DNA of 64,000 nt from Aplidium turbinatum (Eukaryota; Chordata; Ascidiacea; Aplousobranchia; Polyclinidae). Below are positions 51,013-64,000 of the stretch, piece by piece. The stretch covers positions 7,202,251 to 7,266,250 of the forward strand of contig OU964931.1 of assembly GCA_918807975.1 (NCBI GenBank). Reading direction: 5' to 3'. Positions within the stretch are counted from its first letter, which is position 1. Each line of letters opens with the position of its first letter. The notes under the pieces were generated by a model. It was not told the DNA's origin and did no database searches. It saw only the letters and a list, made by a program, of their open reading frames with translations. The position numbers and the translations under genes were made by a program.

Positions 51013-54000
51013 TGTCAATATTTTGCCCCCCCGCCCCAATGTTGAAGGTCTGGCGGCGCCACTGCAAAAGGGCTTCTTTATATCGAATTTGTTGTCATGC
51101 ATTAATGTCTCAAATAAAATAATTTAGATTAAATATAGCTTACGCCAATGACAATAGAGTAGAGCGTTTTGGTAGGCTGCAGCGTTTACTCGAATTAAGG
51201 ACAACAGCAGAACGCTGCGTTTTACCTTGAACGAATCGTAAAGCTCTTTCCACAAAAGGAAATTTTTGTTGTCAATAGGTGGCGTGTATGGTTTAAAGTT
51301 TAGCTTTATATTTTTATTTTGTCTTTTCAAGCAAAATGAATAATAGCATTGAAAGGGTTTTGGACGAAAGTTTTAAAAAAGTTAAAAGTCTTAGAATATA
51401 AACCTATTGTTAGTGTTAGCCAATATTCTAACTTTTTTGACCCAGGAAATGATAGTTTTTTCCAAACTGCTTGGAACCTCTGACCAGACCACTGGTCCCA
51501 GCACCTGCATGGATTTTTTGCCAAATTCTATGTTTGATCTAATTATAAAATAGTTGTTGCTTGTTTGATATCATGTGTTATGCTGATGAATGGATGAAGC
51601 ATTTGTAAATAAATCACAATATCGAATAAAGTGATGAGTGGCTTCACGTCTGATTCTTCAGCTCAGTTTATATTTGTTATCATCAAAGCGAAAATATTTG
51701 AAGATAGATCGAGAAAAAAGTAGCCGCGGCAAAACGCAAACGCTAAAACATCCTCCGAGCCAAAGTGGTTCACTGTGGCCTAGGCCTATTAATAGAAACT
51801 TACTTTTTGCATGGTTGCAACATCTTAGGGAAAGTTAAAAATAAAGAAAGTAGGCTAAGCACAAGTTTGAAAAAAAAAACGGTTTCAAAATCAGTTGTGG
51901 TTTGCATGTAGGTCGCTTTCTCTTACTACTAAAGACCTTGAAGACATTTCAAATACGAAATAAGTGCAGTCGTTGAAAGATCGAAACAGTTGATCAGCGA
52001 TATGAATTAAACAACACTAAACGTTGCAAGATGTTGCAACTGCTGAAAGGTTGAGAAATACAGTACGTGATTGCTGTATTCTAGCCTACTCTCGACTGGT
52101 GTGCAGTAAACAGTGAACACGCTTGTTGAATAGGCTCACAGCATTTTTTTAGATTCCAAATCATTTCAAAAACCTTATCGTGATTTATTTTGGCGGGATG
52201 CACATACAGCAGCGTCGATGTCGCCCAGATGGAGAAAACTTGCAGATGGAAACTGCAGCTGCAAGGCTTTGCATGGAGCGCTTGGTAGAATAAGCGACGA
52301 GAATGATCAACAGAAAAAAGATAGCCGCTGGTACCGGTAGTGTCAGGCTATGTTCAATTTAGTGTTCATCTTTTTGGTAATTTGTTTGACGTAATACTAC
52401 AATTGACAACTTTAACCTTAGATACGTGATCAAACACATGTAAATGCATTCATTTTTTTGTTCAGCTTTATAGGTTACATTAACATTACGCCATTTCCAC
52501 AGTCAGATTCGCCAAATTATGTTGCTTAAATACAGCGGTTTGGCTTATTTTGTAGTCGACGACGAGAATGATCAGCTGTAACGACGACAAGTGAAAAGAA
52601 AAAGTTCTTCCAACGCTAAGCTATAGTTAAAATAGTTTGGGCAATGCAGAACTCACTACGAAATAAGGAGAGCTCTGTAGGCTACAATACCTTTAACCTG
52701 CAACGTTCTTACGCTGACCCAGACATGGAGCACAAGGAGTTCCAGAATAGTCCAAAACTGATATGATAAATAGCCTGCTATCTATATAGGCTACAGTAGG
52801 GCAGGCCACCGACGAAACGGTTCTTCTTGTTCGAATAGAACAGAGCATTGAGGTCAATAAATTTGTCAAATATTGGAGGTGGGAAACTTTTAATTTGAAG
52901 TGTTTATGGTCTTTAGAGTTATACTGTAGTATTGAAGTAATTTAATCACGGAACGTATTAATCATCCACTCTACTTGAATAGGCCTAATTGTTCTTCAAT
53001 GAGATGCTCCATTGCTAATCACTATTACAAGGGCTGCAAGTAGCCTTTGAAGCAAAACCAATTTCATTTTCGACTTTTAACACTAACAACAAGGTTACTT
53101 TGGCGGATTAACTTCGAAAGCATAATATGAAATTGTTCATTTCACAAGCGTAGATAGAACGATCTGGTTCGGCGTGATGCTGCGGGTTCGCTGGGGTATA
53201 ACCACATTGTGGGGTATAACCACATTGTTGTTATAACCACATTGTCGTCCCGGACGCGTTAATGACGAAAAATAAAATGATTGATCGATGGTGGTATTAC
53301 GTGAAAATGATTAAATTCAGAAAATCAGGAGAAAATAAGAGAAATTTTAAGAAAATTAAATACAAACAAAAAAAAATTCTTGATTTTAACCTGTAGCTTA
53401 AGTACAAAAGAAATACAGCAGTTCTAGTTCTTAACAAAACAAATTCATTCCACAGTTTTCAGCTTCAATGCAGAAAGACTCACTGATTATTATTATTATT
53501 AATTGTGTGTTTGTGAGATGAAATTTCATTTTGTCTATTAAAAAATTGTTTAGAAATGCCCGATTAAAGACTTGCTTGTGAGCAAAACCAAGTAATCATG
53601 AAACGCAAAGTTCGCAAAAAGCTTACCGCCTGTCGTTTAGGCCAAAACATCCGCCAATCAACCACGCTTTGAAGTGAAAGCATCGCCTTGCGGTCGCATT
53701 TCCTACCCAGCAAAATCCTATCTTTAACGTCTGCAGACGTTAAATCAATGTAAAAATGCTGATTTTTGTTAGCTAAGGTTGTCACTCCTTGTCCTGCGAC
53801 CTGCATCTTTTCCTCTTTTTGCTGCGTTAATTTTGAATGTCGATATTATTTGCTTATGTTTTTAAGTGCATCCTTTATAAAGCAAACGTGCTTAGTTTAG
53901 CACTAACTCGTTGTGGCTTCTTGCTTCGTGGCACGTTTTACGTTACACGTCAAGGCATTCAGCTTAGCTTTAGTATAATGAATATTTGCACAAGAAGAAA

Positions 54001-55846
54001 TTCTCAATGGTCTTATGTTGTTTACAACATAGGCTACGTTGATGTTATTTTGGTTATTATTTTATTTGGGTGTGTCGAACAAAGAGGCAGCGTACGTATA
54101 TACGCAGAAAAATAGAACTAGAAATTAGGCAATGTGTAGACTGCAAACATACGGCAAGCATTGAAAAGCATTTCAGATATAGCCCATCTAAGTAAAAAAT
54201 TCATTTGGTATTGTCCAATGAAACACTCATGAAACCTAATTGTTTTAAACGTAAAATCACTTGTGACTGAGTGGAACTTGTGTTCCGTTTCAAAACTGCA
54301 ATAGATTGCAGAAAACATTTAGGAACAGCTGTTGTCAGCAACAGTAATGATTAAATAAAGGCGCAAGTTGCAGCATGGCAACATGTAAAGGAGTTCGTTC
54401 AAACCAGGACTTCAAAGCAGAGACACAAGTAAATCTGTTGTTAAATCAAAATTCAAAATGGATTATTTTTGCGGGCTTGGACGAATACATTTCTAGAAAT
54501 TGTGAAATTATTAAAAAACCTTTGTGGGAAGTTAAGTTTGGGACTTCACCACTGAGGTATTGCTTCAACAGGGTCATAAGATTTCACCAACTGGCGCAAC
54601 GCCATACGTTGGTGACTTCCTCGTGCCACCGAGCACGTGAAAAAACATGAGCTTTCAGCAAAATAAAAAGCAAATCAACGATGCCCAAAATAGCAGCCTG
54701 CATACTTGTTGTTATCTTGATTATGCTGCAAGCTCAATTTTCTTACGTAGCTAAAAATTGACGCATGAAATTGCAGTGCAAGGTGGTGAAATTCTGTGAT
54801 CCCCGCTGAATGGAAACCAACACATGAACATAGCAAGCAAAGCGGAAAGCACACTCTCCAGGTGTAAAAACTTATACATTCTGCACGACGCCAGCCGGAA
54901 AATAAGTCTTTTATTACTTTGCTTGAACGTTTGCAGATGTTCAAATGTGACAAAATAATTAATCTGATTTGTTGGCTGAGGTAAAGGATAATAATCAAAG
55001 TGGCCTATATCAGCATTGCCAATTGTTAGTAGACTGTGTCTCTGCTGCAGTAAATTCATCCACCTTTTGGTAAACGCAAGTGATTTATTATGTTGCATTT
55101 TTTAATTCTTATCGTCGATCATATTCTGTGGTTTCATGTAAGCCCATTTCCAATCTCAATAGATTTCTACTCTTTTATACTACTTGGGTACTTCCACAAA
55201 ATGAAAAAGACAGCACAACCGTATAGTAGGTAAAACTATCAATCTTTCTTCTGAGCATTTTGGGGCGTGGCAACGCGTGAGTCGATTGAGAAAGAGAGAC
55301 ATCGGCTTAGCTAAGTCACGACTGTATTCATTGTGTTGATCATTTGACGGATTCCATCACATGCTTGAGTTGTGCAATCCGTTGATGAAAATGAGTCATA
55401 GTGGCAACTTCGCTTTTGGTATGATCAGCTCAGTTTACTGCATTTGACAAACAACCTTGGTGAGAGCGGCAAAGATCTTAGAGAATGTACATTGTACAGC
55501 GGTTCAGAAGCGAGGCAATGTGATGCATTGTTGAACAGCCAGTTTTATTCAAGCGTTTTACAGACTTGCGGCATATTTTCAAGCTCAGACTGTTGCCAGA
55601 AGCAGCAACCAGCTTGCTTTTTCAATAAGCTTCAAGTGATGTAGATAAGAGAAGTATGAAAGAACTGTAGGCTACTGTAGACCCGTTTAATTACCTACAA
55701 AAATATTACTTCCTCTCAAAAGCAAAATAACCATGCGGAAACTTATCTATATCCGTAATATAGTCGGTTGTGCTCAGCGAAGAGAGGACACAGAAGTTGT
55801 TTATGTTATCATTTGCTAATACAGTATTTACTTTATCTTATGTTTA
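51013..55846. other. Long intergenic region with no supported gene
   Basis: I see only scattered short frames. Minor items are a tandem GGTATAACCACATTGT triplet near 53195-53247 and a palindromic repeat (AACGTCTGCAGACGTT) at 53728-53743. A 91-codon frame at 54375-54650 begins with ATG but matches nothing I know. Confidence 0.5.
53195..53247 (+). repeat. Short tandem repeat of TATAACCACATTGT
   Basis: Three near-perfect copies of TATAACCACATTGT, the first two preceded by GGGG and the third by GT, in otherwise unique sequence. Confidence 0.85.
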
Positions 55847-55854
55847 GGCTACGT

Positions 55855-56847
55855 CAGGGCTTCCCGATTCGTTTATCACCCCGCACCCCATGGGATTGAT
55901 GAAGCCAATCTCGCACCCCCCTGTTTTGAAAGCGGAGTAATTCTGAGAAAAAAATTCAAAATACGCACGAAAACAATGCAGAAAAGCAGCTCACCGGCCT
56001 TTATATGGCTATTGAATAGGAAAAAGGGCAGCCTTCAACAACGCAATCACACAAAATGCAAAAGCGAATAAAGAAATGACACAAACTGAGAACATAATGG
56101 CGTTAATCAACATCTTTGACTTTTCTCCTGCCTCTTCTTTGCAATTATCTGTTCGAAATGCGGAACTTTGTTGGACAATGCATTGCGCAGATCATTTTCG
56201 GGGTCCAGGGCGTTGCGGTATTTATTCTTCATGTAAAGTAGAGATGAAAATCCCGAGTCACACAGCCAAGTGGTAGCAAATGGAACCAAAACTCGCAATG
56301 CTTTCTTAGCCAGAGTTGGATACCCAGTTTGAACGCTGTACCAGAAAGTTTCGAGTGAACTGGACTCATAAAGCAGCTTTGTCGATTGGCATACTTGCAT
56401 ATCTATCAGATGTTCCTTATCTTCATCCTCATCTCCCATCTTCTCTAATTTGAAGGCAAAGGGGTTAATGATTCAAGTTTCCGGTTCTTCCAGATTTTCT
56501 GGGGAGAAATATCCATCAAATGACTCTCTCAGGCTTTCCAAGTGCTGACTGATTTCTACCTTGACATATTATCGCATTATCCCGCCACCAATCACGTGAA
56601 GTTCGGACCACAGCTTTTTTGTTATCAGCAACTTGTCGGGTGGTATTTTCTTGTTGTTGTGCATTGTGCTGTAGCCTATAGGCCAATATACAGTATAATG
56701 GTCTGAGAGATAATCACCACCTCCCTCGTTAAAAAGAATCCATCTCTATATACGGTATAGCTCTTCTTCCTCGGTGGATTCTCGCACCCCTAGCAACAGC
56801 TACTCGCACCCCCAGGGGGTGCGGGCACCCCCAATCGGGAAGCCCTG
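55855..56847. mobile_element. hAT element with CAGGGCTTCCCGAT ends (993 bp)
   Basis: The ends are CAGGGCTTCCCGATTCG and CAATCGGGAAGCCCTG. A perfect 8-bp duplication GGCTACGT flanks it (55847-55854 and 56848-56855). It holds the C-terminal part of a hAT transposase at 56107-56439 on the minus strand. Confidence 0.95.
56107..56439 (-). pseudogene. hAT transposase C-terminus (ZBED5/FAM200-like)
   Basis: An open 110-codon minus-strand frame contains ETFWYSVQTGYPTLAKKALR, VLVPFATTWLCDSGFSSLLY, MKNKYRNALDPENDLRNALS and PHFEQI. The FW....YP.La..Al..L.pF.tTylCE.gFS.l...K...R..L pattern is that of ZBED5/FAM200/SCAND3-type hAT transposases. The N-terminal zinc finger and catalytic Asp regions are absent, so it is a remnant. 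Confidence 0.88.
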
Positions 56848-57307
56848 GGCTACGTTAATGCCAGTCAAAGATTTACTCCTATCAGAAAATTTTAGTGAGA
56901 CAGTTACCAACACTGGGCAAAGTTTGCAAAAGTTTTTCAAAATGTAACAACTCAATCTTAATCTCCAGTAAGCTAAGTATAGACATAATTCTTCGATGAT
57001 GCCAAAACCCCGTTCAAATAGCGCAATATTTATTGATCAATTTAGAATGTTTATAATTATAGGGTCTCGAAAACGCACTGGCAAAATTATTATTATAGAT
57101 AAAAGATAAGCTACAGTAGCTGGGCTTACACGTATGCTACAAAGCTTAAAAAATACGTAGCTGTTTCGTGTGTTCTGTCATGGACTCTCATTAACTTTGC
57201 ATGTGTTTATTTTGCAGTGAATTCTTGATAAAAGTTAAACTTAGTAAACCAAAAGCAACTTCACTGGTAATCTTGTTAATTGTTTTAATTCAGTAAGTAG
57301 AAAAATA

Positions 57308-60300
57308 ATGAGTGAAAACAAGCAACTATCTGAGGCTACTGCTGGGGATGTCGAAGGCAATGCGGCATCTTCTCCTCCTACGTATGATTCCATCTACGGA
57401 AAATGGAAAGACGCCAAGAAAAAGTCGTCTGGACCAGTCGATTTCACAAAATCTGCATTCACCATCTTGTTTGGTACAAGTAAGTTGGAAAACTCAACTG
57501 AGACTGGCAATGTTAAGTTTTTTGTTGAGTAAATTGGTTAAGATCAGCAATACGGACCTTACTTGACTTTGCCGTTATCACACTTGAAAAAACAGTACAT
57601 TAATGATCGGTTTCTCTGTTTTTACCTTGATTCATGTAGCCAATTCCGGAAGACTTTTCAATTTTCAGCACAATAGACCGCTCAACCACCGTAGGCCTAC
57701 CACGCATGGTTGCAGCACCATAAAAACTTTTTTCTAAAAATGTGCCGATACACGTGTGACGTAATCGCATGGTCGTAGTTGTTGAAACCAGCTATGGTAT
57801 TTGATGCGGGATTTCGAACGCCATCAATTATAACCAAAGATGTAGCAACAAATTGTTTGTGAACTGTTCAGCAAAAACTACTTGGATGTCATGGAGTTCT
57901 CAATCGTTTCTGCAAACATAGATTCATTCCGTGAAATTTTAGACAAAATTTTCCTTTCACAAAAATCTTTTTCTTTTGTGAATAGGTTTCATGAAAAAGA
58001 GCATCATTCCTTTGGAATGGTTTCTAAAATTTCAAGTTTTACTGGAGATAAATTTAACTTTTTATCCGGTAACTTATAAGCTACTAGTAAGCTACTGTAT
58101 TTTCGAAACGTTTAGTTAATTTATCCTTATATTTAATTTTAAAATGCACACCTTTGTGTAGCCAACCATGCCAAACAAAAGTTAATTTTAAAACTTCATT
58201 CGTTTGCAGTATTTTTCTTTTTCAGTCGGTTTCCTGATATTCGTTGCTATAATGTTGGCCTTGCCAGTCGCCATGATAGTTGTAGGTGAGTGCTTTTCAA
58301 TAAATTGTTTTAACGCCAAACTAACGTTCAGTCTTCTCCACAAAAGCCTCTGGGACCCAAAAGTTTTTCGTTTTTTTCTTTAAAGTGTCGATCGTCTTCC
58401 CGGATGACACTGAAAGGCAACTTCCTAGAAGTCATCCTTCAAGACGTAGGCCTACAGGCAGTCTAACAGTTTTTGATGTAACCGCAGTACTGTATCTTTC
58501 TCTTCACGTATTGAAATTAGGCGGTACCGCACTCCACGGTTGAACGGTTTGAAGTTTATGTCAAGCGTTACTGTACTAACCCACAAGTACGGTACCGGTG
58601 TAACGGTCCAGGAGTTACTGCGGTCTGAAAGTTACCGTAACTTCTGGACGGCGTATACGCGGTCTGAAAGTTACTGCCAGTCCAGAAGTTACTAAAACAG
58701 GGTTGTCAGATTTGACCCTTGCAGCAGATTTGTATAAATGATTTTAACATTGAAAACATATTGAACTTGAATGAAGACTTATCCACCATTGCATCTTAAC
58801 AACATGATTTACCGCAGAAACGTAATTGGGAATGAAGCAAAAATAAGATGAAAGTTAAAAGATGAGTTTTGTACCAGAAATTGTTGCTGTATTGGAATGA
58901 AATTTTAATTTGTAACCTAACAATCTACGTAGGCTATCATTTTAACCTGATTTGTTTGTATTATACCATTTGAAGTTGTGTCCGTGCCTTACGTGCGTTG
59001 GGAAATAAACTTACATGGGGAGGTGATTGACTAGATGACCACTTAGTCTATAGTATTTTGCTGTCTTCCTGATTGTGCTATGATGCAACCTACGATTCAC
59101 AATGTAGTGTTATGAGTGTTTTATTGACTCGTTGTAGGCTATATGGCGCTGTTGAAACAAATAATTTAATTGATCATCGCTCCAAACATTTTGAAGTTTG
59201 AATCGTGGCTATGCGTGAATTGGTGGCATTTAATAGGCTACAGGCCTTAATACATCGTGCAAAGTTTGCATTTGAAGGCTGACGTTAGCCGCTGGCCTTG
59301 AGTTGTAGTTGACGAACATAGTCTTTGACTATATTTTATGTAGCTTATTTCATGAAAGTTAAAACCAAAGTTTTCTAGTGAATGAAGCACTGAGCCTATT
59401 TTTGGTCTGGTTTTTCATAACTGCCGTTTTGAAGAAATATAAAGTAACTTAGGCTACATGTAGGCCAACCGGTAGTCAAAACTCCATCAACTTTCAGTGA
59501 GTATCACAGTCTAGCACGTGGGGAAGGCTTTAACTTTTACGAAAGTGTTGAGCACTTTGAGATTCCAATGAATTTCCGTTGGACTCCCATCGAAAACACG
59601 TGGCACGAAACTTAAAGTCAAGAATAGTGGTTTCGTGGTGAGAATATTTATCCTTAGGATTCATCTTTTGCATAGCCTACTTGCAGAGGGTTAATCTACT
59701 GACCAAGTGAAATTTAAACTGCATTTAAAAAAACAGTTTTAACTGCAAAAATTTCAGTCCATTTACAAGTTTTTTCCCAAACGAATTTCGAAAAAGCACA
59801 CCCACTTACAATAGCAGTAACTTTTGGACTGCTTCTGCGGCGTTGCAGTCTGGAAGTTCCTGTCAGTCCAAAAGTTACCAGGGGTGCCCGGCGTTTTCGC
59901 AATCGATAGAAAAGCGAAAATTGTTTTAACTAAGTGTAATGAATTCATTGCTCTCAAACTAATGCAAGCTTTTCAGTTAACATTACAAAATACTTATAAT
60001 TGTTAATCTGACCTTTTGAGAAGTTAAAACTGTAATTATTTTTCAAAACAAAATAAAATAAAATTTAAATGAAATATTTGGCAACTCTTGTAACTTTTGG
60101 CCTGCAGTAACTCTTGGACTGCTACACCGGTACTGCTGTAAAAGTATAGTTGATAGCCCGTGACCAGTGTTGCCAGACATTGACAGATAAATTCCCCACG
60201 GCCGCCGTAAAAACTCTCCAAACCGCAAACTCTTGTCACCGCAATTTCTCTCCAATTTCCTGCTTCTGCAAAGGTCTGTTTTGGTTATGAAGATCGCTAA

Positions 60301-63270
60301 TCTCGCAATTTTTTATCATTTTTTCGCAGCCACTACCGATGGATTTGATAAGACTGCTGGTCGTCGCATAACTTGATCAAAATAAGAAAAATAATCAGAT
60401 TGACGATAATGCACACTTGCCGAAGGTGCCAAAGCCACCGTCAGAGTGGTTTAAAAAATTGCTCTGTCTTAGCCAACCAGCTGCCGGAATTGTGTAGTGC
60501 GTGCATAATTTCAAGCAGTAAACGTGACTTAAATCATGAGATGCAAAATAAGAAGCAAGCAACTGCTGCAAGCATGTACTATCTCAGTAATTAGCATTTA
60601 ATAGGGTTGATTCCAAAACTGGTGACGTAAATCTGTTGCAATAACTTCTCAGTCAGCAAGATTTGCCTTTTTTTACGATGGTTCAACGTCTGCAGACAAT
60701 ATGTAGTCAATGAATGCCTAAAACCACGGATTAATTATGTGCCTGGTTAGTCCCGATTGCATAGCTGGTTGAAAATAATTTCTCAATCAGCAAGACTTGC
60801 CTTTTTACATTAGTTTAACGTCTGCCGACATTTATTCAATGCAAAAACGATGAATAGCAGATTGAACATGCAGCACTTGCACAACTGCACGAAATGCAAG
60901 CACAACTGGATAATTTATTATTTAAATTTCCTTGCCGCTATCATATTTTATGGCTTTTTTTATTCTTTGTGTAGGCCTACTCGTGAATCCAAAACTGAAT
61001 ACATGATTTCTCAATGACGACTTTCAATATTTTAGTATAACAATTTATTCATCCTCTCTTTTGGTCCATCTGAGATAATTTCAGAGGCCTGGAATTTTTA
61101 TAGAAAAAACAAAATAAAAACACAACACCACATATTTTTTGGAATCCTATTGTTTTTCTTTGAAAGTGCTTTGTTTGGGGGCTAAAGTATTCTTTCAACG
61201 GTCCTGCAATTAAGTACTGAGAGTTGAAATTGAAAAGCGAAATGTTTCTTATAACTTAAGCACAACAATCAAGTTTACTTTGCGCTCATTATGACAACAT
61301 AAATAGGCTACAGTACACTTCGAATCACAGATACAACACAACGAGCCTGAAGCAGCCGTAGTCTATGCTCCCAATTATTTTTACATGCGAACTGTCTTTC
61401 CAAGGTATTCTTCGTGCTCTGGAGCGTTGTCGAACCGACGTAGCTACTTTTGATACAAGCTCTCGCCATACAACCCACAAAAGAAAAAAGAAAACACCAA
61501 CAACAAACATAAACATAAACACAGAAAATGCCGGGGAGTTGGATAAACAAACAAACCTGCGAACTTCCGTTCTTACGTTTACTATCTTCTTAGCAATAAA
61601 CTTGAATCACCGTAAATTGCACGTTTGTAACAATCATCCTAAAGAGATTGATTTCGGTTTAAAAGTTTAAATTGATGTGGAAAAAACTGTTTTTTTTATA
61701 TTTTCAACAACTTTTATTTTCCCATCAATCTGTGTGATCTTGAATTCATCATCTCAGTTTAGAGGTACAAACGTTTGGTTGTTGTTCAATAAAAGCGCCC
61801 AACGAAATTGCTTTTGTTTCTCAAGCTTTTTTGTCTGGGTGTATCTTCGTAAGACGCTCGATGGAATATTGTTAAGCGGACACAACGATTGGCTTCATTG
61901 CTTTTTTATTTAGTCGATCCAGTCGTGCAGTCAAGGTTCACAAAAAGCCAGGATCCACAAAAATTGTAAATCAACGAAGATATTAGTCTTATTTTTTTTT
62001 GCAGGGGCCATGAATTTAAATAGCTGCCCAGTTGAACGTTTCATTCCAATTTGGCTTGTCACCAGTGGCGCAGTTTTCGCTTTCATGCAACTTGTTTACA
62101 TTGGAAAAACACTCAAGGAAAAGAAAACAAACGAAGGAACTGAAGATGAAGAAACCAACAAGCCTTACAGTTGTTTTAACAGCTTGCTCAGCTGTTTCAA
62201 CTTTGCTTGGTTCATTGCAGGTGAAGTAGGCTATTATTTAATTCTACAACTAGGCCACTTTCACCTAACTCGACCTTTGTGTCAATGGCAAGAGTAGGCA
62301 ACGAAAGATGCCATGACATACTTTAAGCCGCGCTTCAAGTAAATTTCTTTTTTACACGAAGTATAGTTTATGAGGAAAAGACATATTCTTGCCAAAATAT
62401 TTAAGCTAAAACTAATTGGTTTATAAAGATATTAAGACATATGCAAGCACAGCTGTTGTCGCTCAAAAACAATGCACAAATAATTCCAAATACGGAAGAA
62501 TGCGCACTGCGCAGGCTTATTCCATTTCCTTTTTTTCTTTTCTAAATTTGATGAGAGTGTCCTAATTGTTTACATTATTTTGCATGACGGCACTTCGGAC
62601 AGGGATGTGTTGTTAGATTACGTCATACAATTTCCAGCACGACACTTAAAAACAATCTATAGTACATATGGCAGTGATCGAAACCTGTAACCTTCTGATG
62701 TGTGCACGTATTGCTGGTTTTAAATGTAAACAGTTCCACTCGAGAAATAGTGGGCTATGGATGTTGCTTAGCTTAACTGGTGTTTCGTAAATGTTTGCTT
62801 GTTTTCTTAAAGTACCCTGCATGTTAACAATTAAATCATCTGACAAAAGAAGCGGCCGGGAATCTGTGGCGGAAATTAGTGGTGCGATACTGATAAGCTC
62901 AGCATTATGGGTGAAACACTCTTGTCTGTCCCTGTGAATTCGTGCCACACTCAGCTATCGAGATATTACACGGCATTTGTTGCTCGTTTTATAAGTATGT
63001 TTTATGTCTTTAGGTAACGTCTGGGTCTTCCGCATTTACTCCCCGAACACAACTCCACCGACTGAAGCTTCCGATTTTCAAAATTTGAATTCTTACTGCG
63101 ACTACAATGTCTACTACTTCTCTTTTTGGCTTATTATTGTTGCTTACATATCGATGCTTTTGGCTTGTTGTTGTGGAATCCCGGCAATTGCATGCTGCTT
63201 GGTAGGAAGCTCCAAGTCCTCTCCAACAGAATCTAGAGCTGCTCCAACGACATCAAATGGAGACAATTAA
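57308..63270 (+). CDS. TMEM272-like four-pass membrane protein, copy C
   Basis: Predicted 234 residues; exons 57308-57479, 58226-58285, 62005-62220 and 63014-63270; introns all phase 1 and GT-AG, the second 3.7 kb. The layout equals copies A and B, including the 60-bp TM1 exon (GFLIFVAIMLALPVAMIVVG). The N-terminal tail is shorter but keeps PPTY (23-26) followed by DSIYGKWKDAKKK. CPVERFIPIWLV opens TM2; an EKKTNEGTEDEETNK loop follows; FNFAWFIAGNVWVF marks TM3; NSYCDYNVYYFSFWL leads into TM4. CPVE and the longer serine/threonine tail (about residues 213-234) are closer to what I recall of the wider family than A/B are. The ATG lies 14 bases after an acceptor-like AG (57292-57293). AATAAA overlaps the stop (63269-63274). 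Confidence 0.85.
58595..60130. mobile_element. Inverted-repeat element in intron 2 of copy C, TA-flanked
   Basis: The left end CCGGTGTAACGGTCCAGGAG pairs with the right-end complement CCGGTGTAGCAGTCCAAGAG, followed by TTACTGC in both. TA flanks both sides (58593-58594, 60131-60132). The words GTCCA(A/G)AAGTTAC and complements recur at 58640-58695 and 59815-59880. No coding sequence was seen. Confidence 0.65.
60640..60850 (+). repeat. Two palindromic repeats in intron 2 of copy C
   Basis: CAGTCAGCAAGATTTGCC with TTCAACGTCTGCAGAC (about 60650-60700), and CAATCAGCAAGACTTGCC with TTTAACGTCTGCCGAC (about 60790-60835). Same family as 33573-33650, partly decayed. Confidence 0.55.
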
Positions 63271-63274
63271 TAAA
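63269..63274 (+). promoter_or_regulatory. Polyadenylation signal AATAAA of copy C
   Basis: AATAAA overlaps the stop codon of copy C. A signal so close to the stop would give a very short 3' UTR; other AATAAA sites further on are possible. Confidence 0.4.
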
Positions 63275-63689
63275 CTTTTTCAGTGTGTTTTAGGCTGAGC
63301 CTTGTTTTGTTTTTGCTATCACAGAATGACGTTGTAGGCCTATGTAACTTTAAAGTTTGTTGTCAATTAACTATTTAAAAAAAAAATTCGGTTTGACAAA
63401 TAGTTTGAAACACTCCAAAAAGCTAGGTTGAAGCACGGTTTCCCCGTTGAGTATATCTGAAGGCCAGTTTCTGAATATTGTTTTGTCGTGCTGCTGATAA
63501 CTGTAAAAAACGCGTTTTCTGAATAATTTTTCCCTCTCGGAACTTGGCACGTCACAGCAAGCGTTTTTGTAAATACTCATAAAAATAATTAGGCTAACTA
63601 GATAGAGCTATTAAAATAAATAACGAAAACATTTTCATTTATTTCATTTGTTGGCATTGCAATACTAGGCTACAAAGTTTGGTTTCGGT

Positions 63690-63870
63690 TTTGAATCTTT
63701 ATCCTCAGACTGATAAAGCCTTTGATAGGTTTTCCTGGCAGTTTCGTATACTTGTAGAGGCTTTTGACATAAGGCCTGTTACAGAGATTGACAGGGTAAG
63801 ATTAGTTGGTATTTATCCCTGGAAGTTATTCCATCCATTAGGTGCCGTTGAATGGAGAGCAGTCCTTAAT
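63690..63870 (-). mobile_element. SINE, family B (tail half)
   Basis: It matches other copies from TTGAATCTTTATCCTC through TTGTAGAGGC and GTTGAATGGAGAGCAGTCC. The tRNA-like head is missing. Confidence 0.75.
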
Positions 63871-64000
63871 TGTCTTGCGAGAAAAAAAGTGCTATTTCTG
63901 TCGTTTTTTTCACAAAAGCAAATGTCCGTTTTGCCCGCTTTCTTCAAAATCTTATTTTTTTATTTGTTGGCATTACAAAACTACAACGATACTTTGAGAT

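Noticed and set aside
54375-54650. 91-codon frame starting with ATG
   Set aside because: No domain, no flanking splice logic, no repeat support; compatible with chance in this length of sequence.

Overview
This window reads as AT-rich nuclear DNA of an animal: genes with GT-AG introns of hundreds to thousands of bases, and a dense load of eukaryotic DNA transposons, LINEs and tRNA-derived SINEs. I cannot name the species. A marine invertebrate is likely, and a tunicate-like deuterostome is a guess based only on compact three-intron genes with splice acceptors just upstream of the start codons. The words TAGGCTA, TAGCCTA and TAGGCCTA are strikingly common throughout.

The only host genes I can support are three plus-strand paralogues of a four-pass membrane protein resembling TMEM272: copy A (8625-10856), copy B (28266-30943) and copy C (57308-63270). 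All have four coding exons, all introns in phase 1, a 60-bp second exon carrying the first membrane segment, and a PPTY motif in the N-terminal tail. A and B are about 90% identical and lie in a duplicated block of roughly 6-7 kb (8076-13669 and about 27696-34617). Copy C is older and more divergent. No other host gene is evident.

The rest is largely transposons, often nested up to five deep, most placed here by matching terminal inverted repeats and target-site duplications. Region by region: 33-8074 is an unclassified 8-kb inverted-repeat element holding a nest of hAT elements, a SINE-split LINE and a mariner-type insertion. 11210-13016 is a hAT in block A. 13.7-20.3 kb holds SINEs, LINE and pogo debris and two more nests. 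20679-25142 is a Merlin transposon whose inverted repeats contain 372-bp tandem arrays. 25.5-27.1 kb is a SINE split by a hAT. 36262-43818 is a hAT carrying a MITE and a young but broken BEL/Pao LTR element. 44.1-47.4 kb is a pogo remnant split by a Tc1/mariner element that itself carries a pogo-type DNA-binding domain. 48.8-51.0 kb holds a short duplication and another MITE. 55.9-56.8 kb is a ZBED-type hAT remnant.

The observation I rate highest is that TAGGC(C)TA words differ between paralogous copies as 5-6 bp insertions at a TA dinucleotide. Clear cases are one between the two LTRs of the BEL element and three between duplicated blocks A and B. They look like excision footprints, or micro-insertions, of a TA-targeting transposon whose ends begin GGC, and could account for the genome-wide excess of these words.
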